64,000 nt of DNA from an uncultured Clostridia bacterium (GTDB lineage Bacteria > Bacillota > Clostridia > TANB77 > CAG-508), in NCBI GenBank assembly GCA_944389125.1, contig CALXLF010000001.1, forward strand, positions 228,778 to 292,777, read 5' to 3'. Of this stretch, positions 1-9,817 are shown in pieces. The stretch's first letter is position 1, and each line of letters begins with the position of its first letter. A model generated the notes under the pieces. That model ran no database searches and had not been told where the DNA came from. It was given only the letters and a program-made list of their open reading frames with translations. The translations under genes were made by a program, and so were the position numbers.

Positions 1-409
1 TTCAGTTCCATGAAAAGCATTCATAATAAACTCTGGAACTGGAAGTCCAAACCACTCTTTAAACATATGATACATTGCTAAATACATAAGTGGTATCCAA
101 AAAATTAAAGAAATTATTAATCTATGTTTCATATTTTTTATATCATTATATACTCCTGTACTACCTGCCTCTTTTTTGGATTTACTATTTTCTTTTGAAT
201 CATGTAAAGTAGCTCCATATCCGATATCTTCAACAGCTTTTTCGATTTTATCAGTATCTATAATATTATCATCATATTCAACTTCCATATTATTTGAAAG
301 TAAATTGACATTTACATCTTTGACACCGTTCTAATTTTCTTACAGCTTTATCAATATGAGCTGAACAACTAGAGCAAGTCATTCCTTGTACATCAAATAA
401 TTTTTTCAT
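1..409 (-). CDS. copA: Copper-translocating P-type ATPase, N-terminal part; +1 CGG shift; runs off the left edge
   Basis: Only the 5' part is present. The ATG at 409 follows an AGGAGG site. The product starts with a heavy-metal-associated domain with the metal-binding motif GMTCSSC, then a hydrophilic linker, then the first membrane segment near the edge (LIISLIFWIPLMYLAMYH). Strict reading stops soon after the CGG codon at 326-328. Skipping its C reads GAA-c-GGT-GTC and gives the HMA sequence LEGVKDVNVNLLSNN, where the Gly-Val is typical of the family. It lies 14 bp downstream of the copper sensor gene, so the two form a Cu(I) efflux operon in the cell membrane. Beyond the first membrane region the identity rests on family context. 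Confidence 0.85.
326..328 (-). other. CGG +1 shift site in copA
   Basis: The context is GAA CGG T. Skipping the C at 328 reads GGT (Gly) and restores the HMA domain. Confidence 0.85.
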
Positions 410-423
410 AGCTTCCTCCTAAT

Positions 424-738
424 TTATTGTAATTTTTTTATTAAACACATAACATCATTGATAATATCAGTATCTCCATTTTTAATATCTCTAACAACAC
501 AAGTTCTTAAATGATTTTCTAATACATTATTTCCTAAACTCTTTATAGCATTATAAATAGCAGCAATTTGAATTAAAACATCATCACAATATCTATCATC
601 TTCAATCATTTGTTTAATTCCTTTTACTTGGCCTTCAATAATGTTTAATCTACGAATCAAATTCTTTTTTTCTTCTTCTGTCCTTTTAGTATATTTTTTA
701 TTTGTATTATTAGAATTCTCGCATTTTTCACATTCCAT
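424..738 (-). CDS. csoR: CsoR-type copper-sensing repressor
   Basis: This 104-residue all-helical DUF156/CsoR-family repressor has the Cys-His-Cys ligand set: Cys in DDRYCDD and HLRTC near residues 50-80. The helix motif RLNIIEGQVKGI is diagnostic of the family. In the family, Cu(I) binding releases DNA. The N-terminus adds a Cys pair (CEKC). The start has a GAGGTG site. The palindrome in its own promoter and the downstream copA gene indicate autoregulation and control of copper efflux. Confidence 0.93.
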   Translation of the reverse strand: MECEKCENSNNTNKKYTKRTEEEKKNLIRRLNIIEGQVKGIKQMIEDDRYCDDVLIQIAAIYNAIKSLGNNVLENHLRTCVVRDIKNGDTDIINDVMCLIKKLQ

Positions 739-785
739 TAAATCACCTCTTTATATTTTTACAATATTAATTTTACAACATCTAA

Positions 786-814
786 ATTATATACCCCTAT
801 AGGGTATTTGTCAA
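786..814 (-). promoter_or_regulatory. csoR-copA promoter with embedded CsoR operator
   Basis: Read on the minus strand, -35 TTGACA (809-814) and -10 TATAAT (786-791) are 17 bp apart. The spacer is occupied by the GC palindrome ATACCCTATAGGGGTAT (791-807), the classic CsoR-type operator. Repressor bound there would block RNA polymerase. Confidence 0.9.
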
Positions 815-848
815 TGGTACTTAAAAAAATTTTTTGGTAAAATAAAAA

Positions 849-885
849 CCTCATTTTATTTTAAGGAAATCCTTAAAATATGAGG
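849..885 (-). terminator. Intrinsic terminator, probably bidirectional
   Basis: A hairpin with CCTCAT/ATGAGG outer arms and a paired AAGGA/TCCTT inner stem, with T-rich flanks on both sides, lies upstream of the csoR promoter and just upstream of the position where the next minus-strand gene begins to be transcribed away. It is not clear which transcript it ends. Confidence 0.6.
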
Positions 886-910
886 CTTTTATTATTAAAA
901 TATTTAATTT

Positions 911-2576
911 TCAGTTTCTTTTTTTTTGGCAAATTACAATATACACTACAAGACCTATAATACCTATTATTGAAATTATTCCTGAAATATGCATTAATGT
1001 TGTTCCTGTATATTTTACTTCTAAAGTTCCAGAGTTTGAAATTTGAATTTCTATAAAACCATTTATACTTTCTTCATAATATAAGTTTTCTCCATCTAAT
1101 GTAATTTTATATCCTGGATAATAAATATATGGTAATTCTAAAATAGCATCATTTGTTTTTATATTAGCATATAGTTCTTGACCATTTTTTGAATAATCAC
1201 TAATTTCCGCAGAGCCATCTAAAACATAAATATCATCATTTCTTTCCATAAGATACAATCTGGAGTCATTTGCTCTTACTGGTAAATACTCTCCTTTTCC
1301 CATTCCTGTAATTGCTTGGCCTTTATTTTGAACTACTTTTCCTATATCCCAATTTTCAATATCTGTTATTCCACTATCTATAGGTAAAAATTCTTTTAAA
1401 CTTAAAAGATATAAAACACAAATAATCATAAGAAATATATTATCTCTAAATTTAAAATTCTTTATTATTATCTTTACATTTATAGCACATACTATACTCA
1501 AAAAGAAATTTGAAAATACTAACATTCTCCAAGAAAATTGTAATAATTCTAAAGGTTTTCCAAATACATCCCATGGAAAATATTTTGTAGACATAAATAT
1601 ACAAAAAATTCCTAAAAATAGAAATAGAAAATATTCTTTTTTATGTGTATTTTCTTTCCAAAATCTCTTAATTGATAAAAAAGGCAAAAATAACAATATT
1701 ATAATATGAAGTCCAATATCATAAACATATGTTATACCTTCTTCTGTTTCTTCTGTTTTAAATAATTGTTCAATATTTAAAGCATTTTCTTTAATTGATT
1801 CAACATCTGCCATTGCCTCATCTTCATATACTACATAATCTGTATAAAAATAATTTTGAATAAGTGGACCCCAAAATGAAAATGAAATTAAAATAACCAA
1901 ACCTAAATTAATAATTAATTTAATAAAAATCTTCTTATCTTTTAATTTTAATAAATTTATACACAAATATAAAAAAGCAAAAATAGCTGTTATAACTGTC
2001 ATTAAATTATGTGTATATATTAATCCGAACGGCTCCTATACAAAGCCAAATATCACCTTTTTCTTTATTAAGTAAATTATATAATCCTAAGAAAACTAAA
2101 GGAATAAATATATATGATAAAAATTCTCCAAATGAATTTCTTATATACATATCATTCAAATGATATGGCATAGTAACATAAAAAATAGCTGATAAAACTC
2201 CTATGTATTTATTTTTTGTAAATTTCTTCATAAAATTATACATTGCAATTCCAGAAAGAAATAAACCTATAAACATAGCTATTTTATATGCATTTACAAA
2301 GTTTCTTATAAAGAACCAACAAATTAAAATTAAATAAACTGAAAAAGGTCCATAAAACAAATTCCAACTATAGCCAAAATTGTTAGTTAAATTAGATAAA
2401 ACAGTAGTATTTTCTCTATTTACAATTGAAAGATATGTAGAATACGCTCTGGAAATATGTTGGGAACCATCATCTGTATAAACATCTAAATCCTTCCAAA
2501 AAAGAGGAATTGAAACAACTATTGAAGTAATTAAAATTATTAAAATAAATTTTATTTTATTAAAAAAATTTTTCAT
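911..2576 (-). CDS. Multi-span membrane protein, PTPS-related / GT-C-like; +1 CGG shift
   Basis: The rejoined product is about 554 residues. The N-terminal half has a first membrane helix, an acidic outer loop (DLDVYTDDGSQH) and more helices. The second half continues with helices and a beta-rich C-terminal extracellular region ending in a last membrane segment. This architecture fits the 6-pyruvoyl-tetrahydropterin-synthase-related membrane proteins, which resemble GT-C glycosyltransferases with an acidic first loop. Function is not established. The frame breaks at CGG 2025-2027. Skipping the C gives WLCIGAVGLIYTHNLMT, a seamless helix; strict reading stops five codons later. Confidence 0.7.
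2025..2027 (-). other. CGG +1 shift site in the PTPS-related membrane gene
   Basis: The context is GTT CGG A. Skipping the C at 2027 reads GGA (Gly) and joins two halves of one membrane protein. Confidence 0.88.
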
Positions 2577-2654
2577 TTTAGTTTGCCCTCTCGTTTTTTA
2601 ATAAACTTATAATAACATATAAATTTTTAATTTACTATAAGTTAAATATATTTT

Positions 2655-3504
2655 TTATAGATAATTTAATGAAATTGCACCTTGTTCAAGTAACATTTTA
2701 TTTCCTTCAAAAGCAGGATTATTTATATTATTATCTTTTAACACATAAACATCTTTTCCTTGTTCTAAACTATAATCTACTGTAATCAAGCTTCCACTTT
2801 TTAAAGATGCCTGTACTACTATCAATTTGTTTGATAGCCCACTTATTATTCTATTTCTATATGGAAAATTATATGGATATGGTTTTGTATTTAGTGGATA
2901 TTCTGAAATTATTGCTCCACCTGTTTCTAATATTCTTTCAAAAATTCTTTTATTTTCAAAAGGATATACATTTTCAATTTCAATACTATTTCCTAATATA
3001 GCAATAGTTTTTCCTATACTTGACTTTTCCAAACAACCAAGATGAGCAAATTTATCTACTCCTCTGGCTAAACCACTTACTATATTTATTCCGTCTTAAA
3101 GAAAGTCTTTTTGAAATTTCTCTTGTAAAATCTAAACTACTCTTAAAAGCCTTTCTGGAACCGACTATGCCTATAGACTCTTTATCTAAGATATCTTTAT
3201 TTCCTCTTATATAAAAACAAACTGGCTTATCTGGAATATTCTTTAATTTTTTAGGATAAAATCTATTATTATGCCAAATTATATCTATATCATTTTTATC
3301 CATATACTCTAAATCCATTTTAGCTTGTATTTTAGTTTCTTTATCTAAAATTTTAATAATGAGATCATCTTTTATTTCTAAATCCACCAAATCGTCTAAA
3401 CTACTATTATATAGATTTTCTATTCCGCCAAACTTTTTTAGCAATTTAAATTTTGTTTTATTACTTATTTTTAATCTAGATAACCATATATATTTTTCCT
3501 TCAT
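2655..3504 (-). CDS. dprA: DNA-processing protein DprA; +1 CGG shift
   Basis: The rejoined product is about 282 residues. DprA loads RecA onto incoming single-stranded DNA during transformation. After a helical N-terminus it has the Rossmann-like core: GIVGSRKAFKSS, then INIVSGLARGVDKFAHLG, then YPYNFPYRNRIISGLS, then SGSLITVDYSLEQGKDVYV. The winged-helix tail seen in longer homologues is absent. The frame breaks at CGG 3091-3093 (AGA CGG AAT). Skipping the C gives LSLRGINIVSGLARG, which matches the family; strict reading gives NKYSKWFSQRSR and a stop. The start has a strong AGGAGG site. Confidence 0.9.
3091..3093 (-). other. CGG +1 shift site in dprA
   Basis: The context is AGA CGG A. Skipping the C at 3093 reads GGA (Gly) just before the conserved SGLARG motif. 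Confidence 0.92.
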
Positions 3505-3534
3505 TTAAAACATTCCTCCTTAAATATAAAAAAA

Positions 3535-3570
3535 GCAAAACCTTACTTAAAAATTTAAGTAAAGTTTTGC
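3535..3570 (-). terminator. Intrinsic terminator hairpin between folD and dprA
   Basis: The arms GCAAAACTTTACTTAAA and TTTAAGTAAGGTTTTGC are followed by a T-rich run on the minus strand. It lies downstream of folD-side sequence and just upstream of dprA, so it most likely separates folD from upstream transcription. Confidence 0.6.
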
Positions 3571-3591
3571 CCCCGTATTTTTAATTTAATT

Positions 3592-4449
3592 CTATCTTTT
3601 AATTTGTTTTTTTGTTGCTTTTACTAAATTATATAAAAGCATTGCAATTGTCATTGGTCCAACTCCTCCTGGAACTGGTGTTATTTTTGAAACTTTTGGT
3701 AAGACATTTTTATAATCAACATCTCCACAAATTTTTCCTTCTTCATTTCTATTTATTCCAACATCTATTACAACTGCACCTTCTTTTACCATATCAGCTT
3801 TTACATATTTTGGTTTACCAATTGCAACAACTAATATATCAGCATTTGATGTTATACTTTTTAAATTCTTTGTTCTTGAATGACAAACAGTAACAGTTGC
3901 ATGTTTTGCAAGTAGACATTGTACCATAGGTTTTCCTACTATATTACTTCTTCCTAAAACAACAGCATTTTTTCCTTCTATACCAATATTATAATATTCT
4001 AATATTTTCATAATTCCAAATGGTGTACATGAAATAAAGCAATCATTTCCTATACATAAATCTCCAACATTTACTGGATTAAATCCATCTACATCTTTAT
4101 CTGGATTAATTCTTCTAAATGCTTTATTTTGATCTAAATGTTTTGGTATTGGACTTTGAAGTAAAATACCATTTACACTTTTATCTTCATTTAATTTATC
4201 TATTAAATCAAATAATTCTTTTTCAGTTGTTGATTCTGGAAGAAAGAATTCTTCAAAACTCACACCTACTTGGTCACAAGCTTTTGATTTATTTCTTACA
4301 TAAACTTTAGATGCTTCATTTTCTCCAACCATGATTACTGCAAGTTTTGGAGTAATACCTTTTTCTTTTAGTTTATCTACTTCTATTTTTAAATCTTCTT
4401 TTATTTTTTTAGAAACTATTTTTCCACTTAATATCTTTTCTTCTTCCAT
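3592..4449 (-). CDS. folD: Bifunctional methylene-THF dehydrogenase/cyclohydrolase
   Basis: At 285 residues this is the usual FolD length. It interconverts methylene-, methenyl- and formyl-tetrahydrofolate with NADP in the cytosol, feeding purine and fMet synthesis. Visible signatures are the active-site region YVRNKSKACDQVG (Tyr and Lys), GILLQSPIPKH, the nucleotide-binding GRSNIVGKPMVQ and the C-terminal PVPGGVGPMTIAML. An AGGAAGG site precedes the ATG. It contains no in-frame CGG and is read without interruption. Confidence 0.95.
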   Translation of the reverse strand: MEEEKILSGKIVSKKIKEDLKIEVDKLKEKGITPKLAVIMVGENEASKVYVRNKSKACDQVGVSFEEFFLPESTTEKELFDLIDKLNEDKSVNGILLQSPIPKHLDQNKAFRRINPDKDVDGFNPVNVGDLCIGNDCFISCTPFGIMKILEYYNIGIEGKNAVVLGRSNIVGKPMVQCLLAKHATVTVCHSRTKNLKSITSNADILVVAIGKPKYVKADMVKEGAVVIDVGINRNEEGKICGDVDYKNVLPKVSKITPVPGGVGPMTIAMLLYNLVKATKKQIKR

Positions 4450-4513
4450 TTTTTCCTTCCTTTATTCTTAAAGCATATTTAACTTAAAATAATATATAAT
4501 ACTTTTTTAAATC

Positions 4514-5317
4514 TTAGTGATTAAATATTAAAAGCGCAAAAATTAAAATTCCAAATAAAATTCTATATATTGCAAATCCTTTAAAACTTCCTTTTCGTAA
4601 ATATTTTAAGAAAAATTTAATAACAATTAATCCTAATATAAAACTTGCCAAAACACCAACTACAAAAGGAATGTTAAAAACAAAATCTTTTAAATCAACT
4701 AAAACAGCAGCTAAAGTAATTGGAGTTGCTAGCAAAAATGAAAACTTAGCTGCACTTTCTCTATCTACTTTTAATCCTCTTGCAACAGTCATTGTTATAC
4801 CTGAACGTGAAACACCTGGAAATGCTGCTGCAATAGCTTGCGAAATTCCAATCAATATTGATTGTTTAAGAGTAATATTCTCATAATTTACTTCTGAACC
4901 ACTCTTTTTATCTACTATGTACAAAATTATACCCATTACAATTAAAGCAACTGCTATTAGTCCCATTTCTAATACGATATTATCTCCAACTATTTTAGAG
5001 GAAATTTTATCTAATACAAGACTTAAAATTCCAGCTGGAATTGTTGCAATAACTAAATACCAAAATATTTTTCCATCTAAAGAATCTTCTTTTTTTATAA
5101 CTTTTTTATATCCACCTTTAAAAAGATTTATCCAATCTTTAAAGAAATATATAACAATTGCTAAAAGGGTTCCTAAATGTAATGCTACATCAAAACTATC
5201 TGGCACATTCCATCCAAAAATCCATGGAAATACATTTAAATGTGCTGAACTTGAAATAGGCAAAAACTCTGTTAGTGCCTGAATTATACCTAATATTAAT
5301 GCTTGTATTGTTGTCAT
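4514..5317 (-). CDS. uppP: Undecaprenyl-diphosphate phosphatase
   Basis: This 267-residue polytopic membrane protein of the BacA family recycles the lipid carrier of peptidoglycan and other wall polymers. The two signature regions are present: EFLPISSSAHL near residue 17 and PGVSRSG near residue 165, supplying the Glu, Ser and Arg used for catalysis. About eight hydrophobic segments follow. An AGGAG site precedes the ATG. It gives bacitracin tolerance when abundant in other species. Confidence 0.95.
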   Translation of the reverse strand: MTTIQALILGIIQALTEFLPISSSAHLNVFPWIFGWNVPDSFDVALHLGTLLAIVIYFFKDWINLFKGGYKKVIKKEDSLDGKIFWYLVIATIPAGILSLVLDKISSKIVGDNIVLEMGLIAVALIVMGIILYIVDKKSGSEVNYENITLKQSILIGISQAIAAAFPGVSRSGITMTVARGLKVDRESAAKFSFLLATPITLAAVLVDLKDFVFNIPFVVGVLASFILGLIVIKFFLKYLRKGSFKGFAIYRILFGILIFALLIFNH

Positions 5318-5362
5318 AAAAAGTCTCCTTATATCATTTTTTATTTTTTATTTTTTAATATA

Positions 5363-6235
5363 TTAATCTAATTCCTTTAAAGCATGATATAAAGTCTCTT
5401 TAATAAACTCAGCTGATGTAACAGGAGCTACTTTTCCTGGTAATGATAAAGCCCAAATTAATTTTATATTTTTCTCTTTTGCAGCTTTTCTATCAACCCC
5501 TCCTGGATTTGAAGCTAAATCTATAATAACAATGTCTTTCTTTAATAAATCTAATCTATCTTTATCTAAAATTTGGAAAGGTATTGTATTTATAATAATA
5601 TCAAATTTTGATAAATTTTTATCTAAATCATTTAAGTGAATTGGTTCATATCCATATGCTTTAATCCAAGCTATATCTTCATTTTTTCTAGCTTCACAAT
5701 AAACTTTTGCTCCAATTCCTGTAAGCATTTTTGATAAAACTTTTCCAATTCTACCAAATCCCATTATTAATACATTTCTTCCATGAACTGTTTTTTGAGT
5801 TTCTTCCATGGCAATTTGAATTGTTCCTTCTGCTGTTGAGATAGTATTTAAAACTGAAAACTCTTCTCTTTTTAATAAATCAATATATTCTATTGATTTT
5901 GAATCTAATATATTTCTAATAGGTTCTGTAATATTTCCTGCTATTAAAATTTTTCCTGATAAACAATCTATAAAATCTTCAATTGGTAATTTTATATTAC
6001 TAAATGGCATTGAAAGATTTTTTCTATCACTTGATAATGGAATAGGTCCAACAACAGCTTTAGAATCTTTTACAGCCTCTTGCAATGTAGGGCACATTTC
6101 AACTCTGTCTAATTTTAATAACTCCTCAGAGTACTCTAAACCATAAGTATAAACTGTATACCCGTCTTCTATAAGCATTTCTACTAATTTTACGATTCTC
6201 AAATCTCCTCCAACTACTGAAATTGCTTTTTTCAT
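5363..6235 (-). CDS. dpaA: Dipicolinate synthase subunit A
   Basis: This 290-residue Rossmann-fold protein is of the SpoVFA/DpaA family. It makes dipicolinate from the dihydrodipicolinate pathway in the mother cell during sporulation. The N-terminal domain begins with VVGGDLRIVKL and includes VVGPIPLSSD. The NAD(P)-binding site is VLIMGFGRIGKVLSKML, and the C-terminus has DLASNPGGVD and ALSLPGKVAPVTSAEF. The usual partner subunit DpaB is not adjacent. It implies an endospore former. The start has a GGAG site. Confidence 0.88.
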   Translation of the reverse strand: MKKAISVVGGDLRIVKLVEMLIEDGYTVYTYGLEYSEELLKLDRVEMCPTLQEAVKDSKAVVGPIPLSSDRKNLSMPFSNIKLPIEDFIDCLSGKILIAGNITEPIRNILDSKSIEYIDLLKREEFSVLNTISTAEGTIQIAMEETQKTVHGRNVLIMGFGRIGKVLSKMLTGIGAKVYCEARKNEDIAWIKAYGYEPIHLNDLDKNLSKFDIIINTIPFQILDKDRLDLLKKDIVIIDLASNPGGVDRKAAKEKNIKLIWALSLPGKVAPVTSAEFIKETLYHALKELD

Positions 6236-6302
6236 AATTATAATCTCCTTTCAATTATAGAAATCTTTATTTCTATTTTAATCTTATGTATAAAAATTAA
6301 TG

Positions 6303-7583
6303 TTATGTATTATTTTTCTGATCTTTTTCTTTATCATTTTCATCCAAGCTATCTTGTTCTTTTTCCTTTTCTAATAATTGTTTTAGTTTTTCTTTATTTA
6401 TTATATTTGTAACTTTTTCAGAAATTGTATTTTCATTTATTTTTTGAACTAATTCTGTTGTATCTTCTAAATGCTTTTGAGCTACAATTTCATCATTTAT
6501 TTTTTTATTTTCAGTATCTTCTTTTTCATCTTTTTCTTTTATGTCATCCATTTTTACTGATACTGTAATATATTCTTTAATTCCATCAAAAGCTTTTTCT
6601 TTTTCTGCTTTTTTAAGTAATGTAGAATCTATTTCAATTGCTTTATTTACAAATGTAATTGCCTTTTCTTTTAATCCTTTAATTGCATATATTTTTGCTA
6701 ATTGATAATATGACATTGCTTCTAAATCTTCGTCATATATACTCTTTTCAAAATACTTTTCTGCAGCATCTAAATCTTTTTCTATGAAACATATCTGTCC
6801 TAAATTATAATATGCTCCATATAATCTATGGTTAAGTTCAGCAGCCTTTTCATACATTTCTTTTGCTGCTGAAAAATCATTTAATCTTGTAAATACGATT
6901 CCTAAATTATAATATAAATCAAAATCAGCTGAATGATATTTTAATGCATCTTGATAAACATTTGCAGCTTCTTTAAATCTTTCTTGTTCACAAAGAATAT
7001 CACCTAATAATTTAGTTGCTTCATAGCAATCTGGTTTTGATTTAAGTAAGTTTTGAAGCATCTCAATTGATTCATCTTTTTTACCTAACTCTTTTAATAA
7101 ATTGGCAATTTTAAAATATGAATCATAATCATTTCCTTTAATATCCAAAGCCATGACATATTCATCAATTGCTTTTCTCATACCGCCTTCTTTTTCATAA
7201 ATTTCTGCTAAAAGTTTATGTCCTTCATAGCCATCTGGATATTTTGAAACAAATTTTACAAGAATATTTTTAGCTTTTTTAGTATCACCTATACTCATAT
7301 ATACTTTTGCCAAAAACTTTACAATAAATTCTGAAAAGAATATTCCCTTTACCTCCAAAAGTATAATTACCATTGGTAACACTATACTAAATAAATATCT
7401 TATAAATTTAAAAAAGAAGTTTGCAGAGACTCTTAAGCTTATTTCAAAAAAGCATATAGCTATTCCTATTGCTTGAAATACTAATATTATTATGTAATTA
7501 GAATCATTTCGTCTGATTATTTTTGAAAACATAAACATAAATAATGCAAACGAAACTAATAAAAATAATACTTCTTCTAGCAC
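6303..7583 (-). CDS. Membrane-anchored TPR protein
   Basis: The product has three N-terminal hydrophobic segments within about the first 100 residues and then about eight tetratricopeptide repeats (for example YYNLGIVFTRLNDFSAAKEM). A highly charged Lys/Glu tail follows. I prefer the GTG at 7583, preceded by GGGGGA, over a TTG at 7598. TPR arrays bind other proteins; the partner is unknown. The cytoplasmic repeats suggest an assembly or scaffolding role at the membrane. Confidence 0.75.
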   Translation of the reverse strand: MLEEVLFLLVSFALFMFMFSKIIRRNDSNYIIILVFQAIGIAICFFEISLRVSANFFFKFIRYLFSIVLPMVIILLEVKGIFFSEFIVKFLAKVYMSIGDTKKAKNILVKFVSKYPDGYEGHKLLAEIYEKEGGMRKAIDEYVMALDIKGNDYDSYFKIANLLKELGKKDESIEMLQNLLKSKPDCYEATKLLGDILCEQERFKEAANVYQDALKYHSADFDLYYNLGIVFTRLNDFSAAKEMYEKAAELNHRLYGAYYNLGQICFIEKDLDAAEKYFEKSIYDEDLEAMSYYQLAKIYAIKGLKEKAITFVNKAIEIDSTLLKKAEKEKAFDGIKEYITVSVKMDDIKEKDEKEDTENKKINDEIVAQKHLEDTTELVQKINENTISEKVTNIINKEKLKQLLEKEKEQDSLDENDKEKDQKNNT

Positions 7584-7674
7584 TTTTTCGTCCCCCAATT
7601 CAACATCCCAAATTCGACGTTAATTATATCATAACAATAAAATAATCACAACCCTATTAATTTAAATTTTTATA

Positions 7675-9658
7675 TTATTTTGTTCTATAATCTTTATTAT
7701 TTCTAGCAATCTGAAAGCTCTCATTTATTGTTGGTACACAAGCTTCTGGACTTTCAGTTAATAATTCTCCTTTAAAATAGAAATCTGCAACTTGCTGTAT
7801 AAAATAATCCATATTTGGATTTAAATTTCTATTAAAAATTTCTGTATGATTTACTCCTTTTAAAATTATTCCTGAAATTTTACATCCGTTTTTTTGGCAA
7901 TATTCAATACTATTTCTATATCTTTCATTCATTGTTTGTCCTAGTAATTCTCTTTGTTTTTTTCCAACTTCTTTTGGTGTTGTAATATTTCTAAAAGACA
8001 TATCATGCATTGGTTCCGCTATCTGTGTAGAACTTGTTATTTTATCTCCATTTATATCATAACTTCCTGGTTCACGTTCTTCATTTTCTGCTACATAATA
8101 TCCAAATGTAATTTCTTTATATGCTTCCATATCAAATTTTTTTCCAAAAAGCTCTTCATAATTTTTTATTCCGTAATGGATATTCAAGTTCTTCTGAAGG
8201 TATTGGAACAGTTCCAGCTGCTCCACCAATTAAACAGCTATCTATAATTTCAGGATAAATTAATGCAAATCTTTGAGCAAAAACTCCTGATGCTGAATAT
8301 CCATTTAAAAATATTTTATCAGCTACTTTTTTTCCATATTCTTGTTCTACTTTTTCTTTTGCTTCTTTAATACACTCCATAAATTTTGATGCCATATTAT
8401 CATCTTTTACTGCCTCTAAAGATAGCATTTGTTCATCATTTTCTCCAATAATATCTGGTGTAATTGGTAAAACAATTGGAGCATCTGTAACAATTTCCAT
8501 TATTAAATTTTCAATTGAATTTCCATTATATAAAGCTTCTAATACATTTTCATCATATGCTTTTTTACTTTTTCCTCCAGAATTATAGCTTTCCACCATA
8601 AGTCTACAGTTTTCCTTAATTTTTTCTGGTAAAGCCATTAAATAATATAATTCATCTTTACTTTTATAACAATATAAAGTTAATTTCTTACCTTCATGAT
8701 TAACCAATTCTTTTATTTTACCAGTTGGTATTTCTACAGAATCAGGAATTTGATTTGCCTTTTCTACACAATCACTTATCAAAAATCTCCTCTGCAAAGA
8801 ATTTTCCCTATCAATTTCCATTTCAAAATCATTATTTGCTTTTTCAAATTCATCACTTTTAACATGTTCAATAAATTGAGCTATTCTTTCTCTTCTCTCA
8901 TTTTTTCCATATCTCATAAATTTAGTTGAATATATTTGTGCTAATACATATCTTGAATTAAGCACTCTATTTCCTTTTCTATGATTTAAAGCAAATGCAT
9001 TTCTACTTCTTGATATAAAAGTTGTCATTTGTCTTTTATTTATATCTTTTTTCAAAACATCTAAATCAAAACCATATTTTTGTCTTTTTTCTTCAGGCAT
9101 GCTTAAAAGAAATTCATCTAACATTCTTTCCATACACTGTGGTGCTACTTCACCTAAAATCTTTCTAGTAGTTGTATCTCCATTATCTATATCTAATGTA
9201 TGTGTAAGTTCATGAACTAAATTATATACATCTCTTAAATCTCCTTTTATTGCTACAAAAACTCTAACAGGTCTATTATTTGGATTACTTACATTTGAAT
9301 CTTCTTTTCCATCAAATTGTCTAAATTCTAAATATGCATCTTTAGATTTACTTTCAAGTATCTCATTAATTTTACTTAAAATATCAGGATTTATACTTTC
9401 AAAGAAATCTTTTGCAATCTCTAAAGTATTTTCAGAAGAAACTTTAGTTTTTAATGGATATTCATATATATTTTGGAAGCTATCATATGTTCTTATTTTA
9501 TCCATTAAATCACGAGATATTGATTTTTCAAATTCACTTGATAAATCTAAATCATCTATTGACTCAACTTTTTGTGCATATACATCCACATTTGTATTAG
9601 ACTCTTGAGTTTTTTCTTTTTTTCTTGAAAATTTACCAAATATATCTTTAAGGCCCAT
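7675..9658 (-). CDS. HExxH zinc-peptidase-like domain fused to an alpha/beta hydrolase; +1 CGG shift
   Basis: The rejoined product is about 660 residues. Around residues 140-150 is LVHELTHTLD, an HExxH zinc-peptidase motif, followed downstream by a helical region with a possible third ligand (EVAPQC). From about residue 330 an alpha/beta-hydrolase fold begins, with the nucleophile elbow GYSASG and a late His in KGVNHTEIF. There is no signal peptide. The frame breaks at CGG 8171-8173: strict reading ends EYPLRNKKL, while skipping the C gives EYPLGIKNYEELFGKKF and the hydrolase C-terminus. Substrates are unknown. The fusion of two hydrolytic folds is unusual. Confidence 0.72.
8171..8173 (-). 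other. CGG +1 shift site in the peptidase/hydrolase gene
   Basis: The context is TTA CGG A. Skipping the C at 8173 reads GGA (Gly) and restores the hydrolase C-terminal third, including its His. Confidence 0.85.
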
Positions 9659-9767
9659 ATTTTTGTACCTCCATATTTTTTAGTATACTATATTTTAATT
9701 TTTTTGTCTATAAAGTTATCGTCTATATTTTGCTCTAATTAGTATATAAAAAAATAAATTTAAAAAA

Positions 9768-9796
9768 GCAGAAAAACCATATTAAAGTTTTTCTGC
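9768..9796 (-). terminator. Intrinsic terminator after the GH25 gene
   Basis: The hairpin arms GCAGAAAAAC and GTTTTTCTGC are followed by a T run on the minus strand, just after the lysozyme stop codon. Confidence 0.8.
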
Positions 9797-9817
9797 CCCC
9801 TTTTATTTTATTAAAAT

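Noticed and set aside
2807..5282. Plus-strand frames opposite dprA, folD and uppP
   Set aside because: They are Leu/Tyr/His-rich shadows of AT-rich minus-strand genes without ribosome sites.
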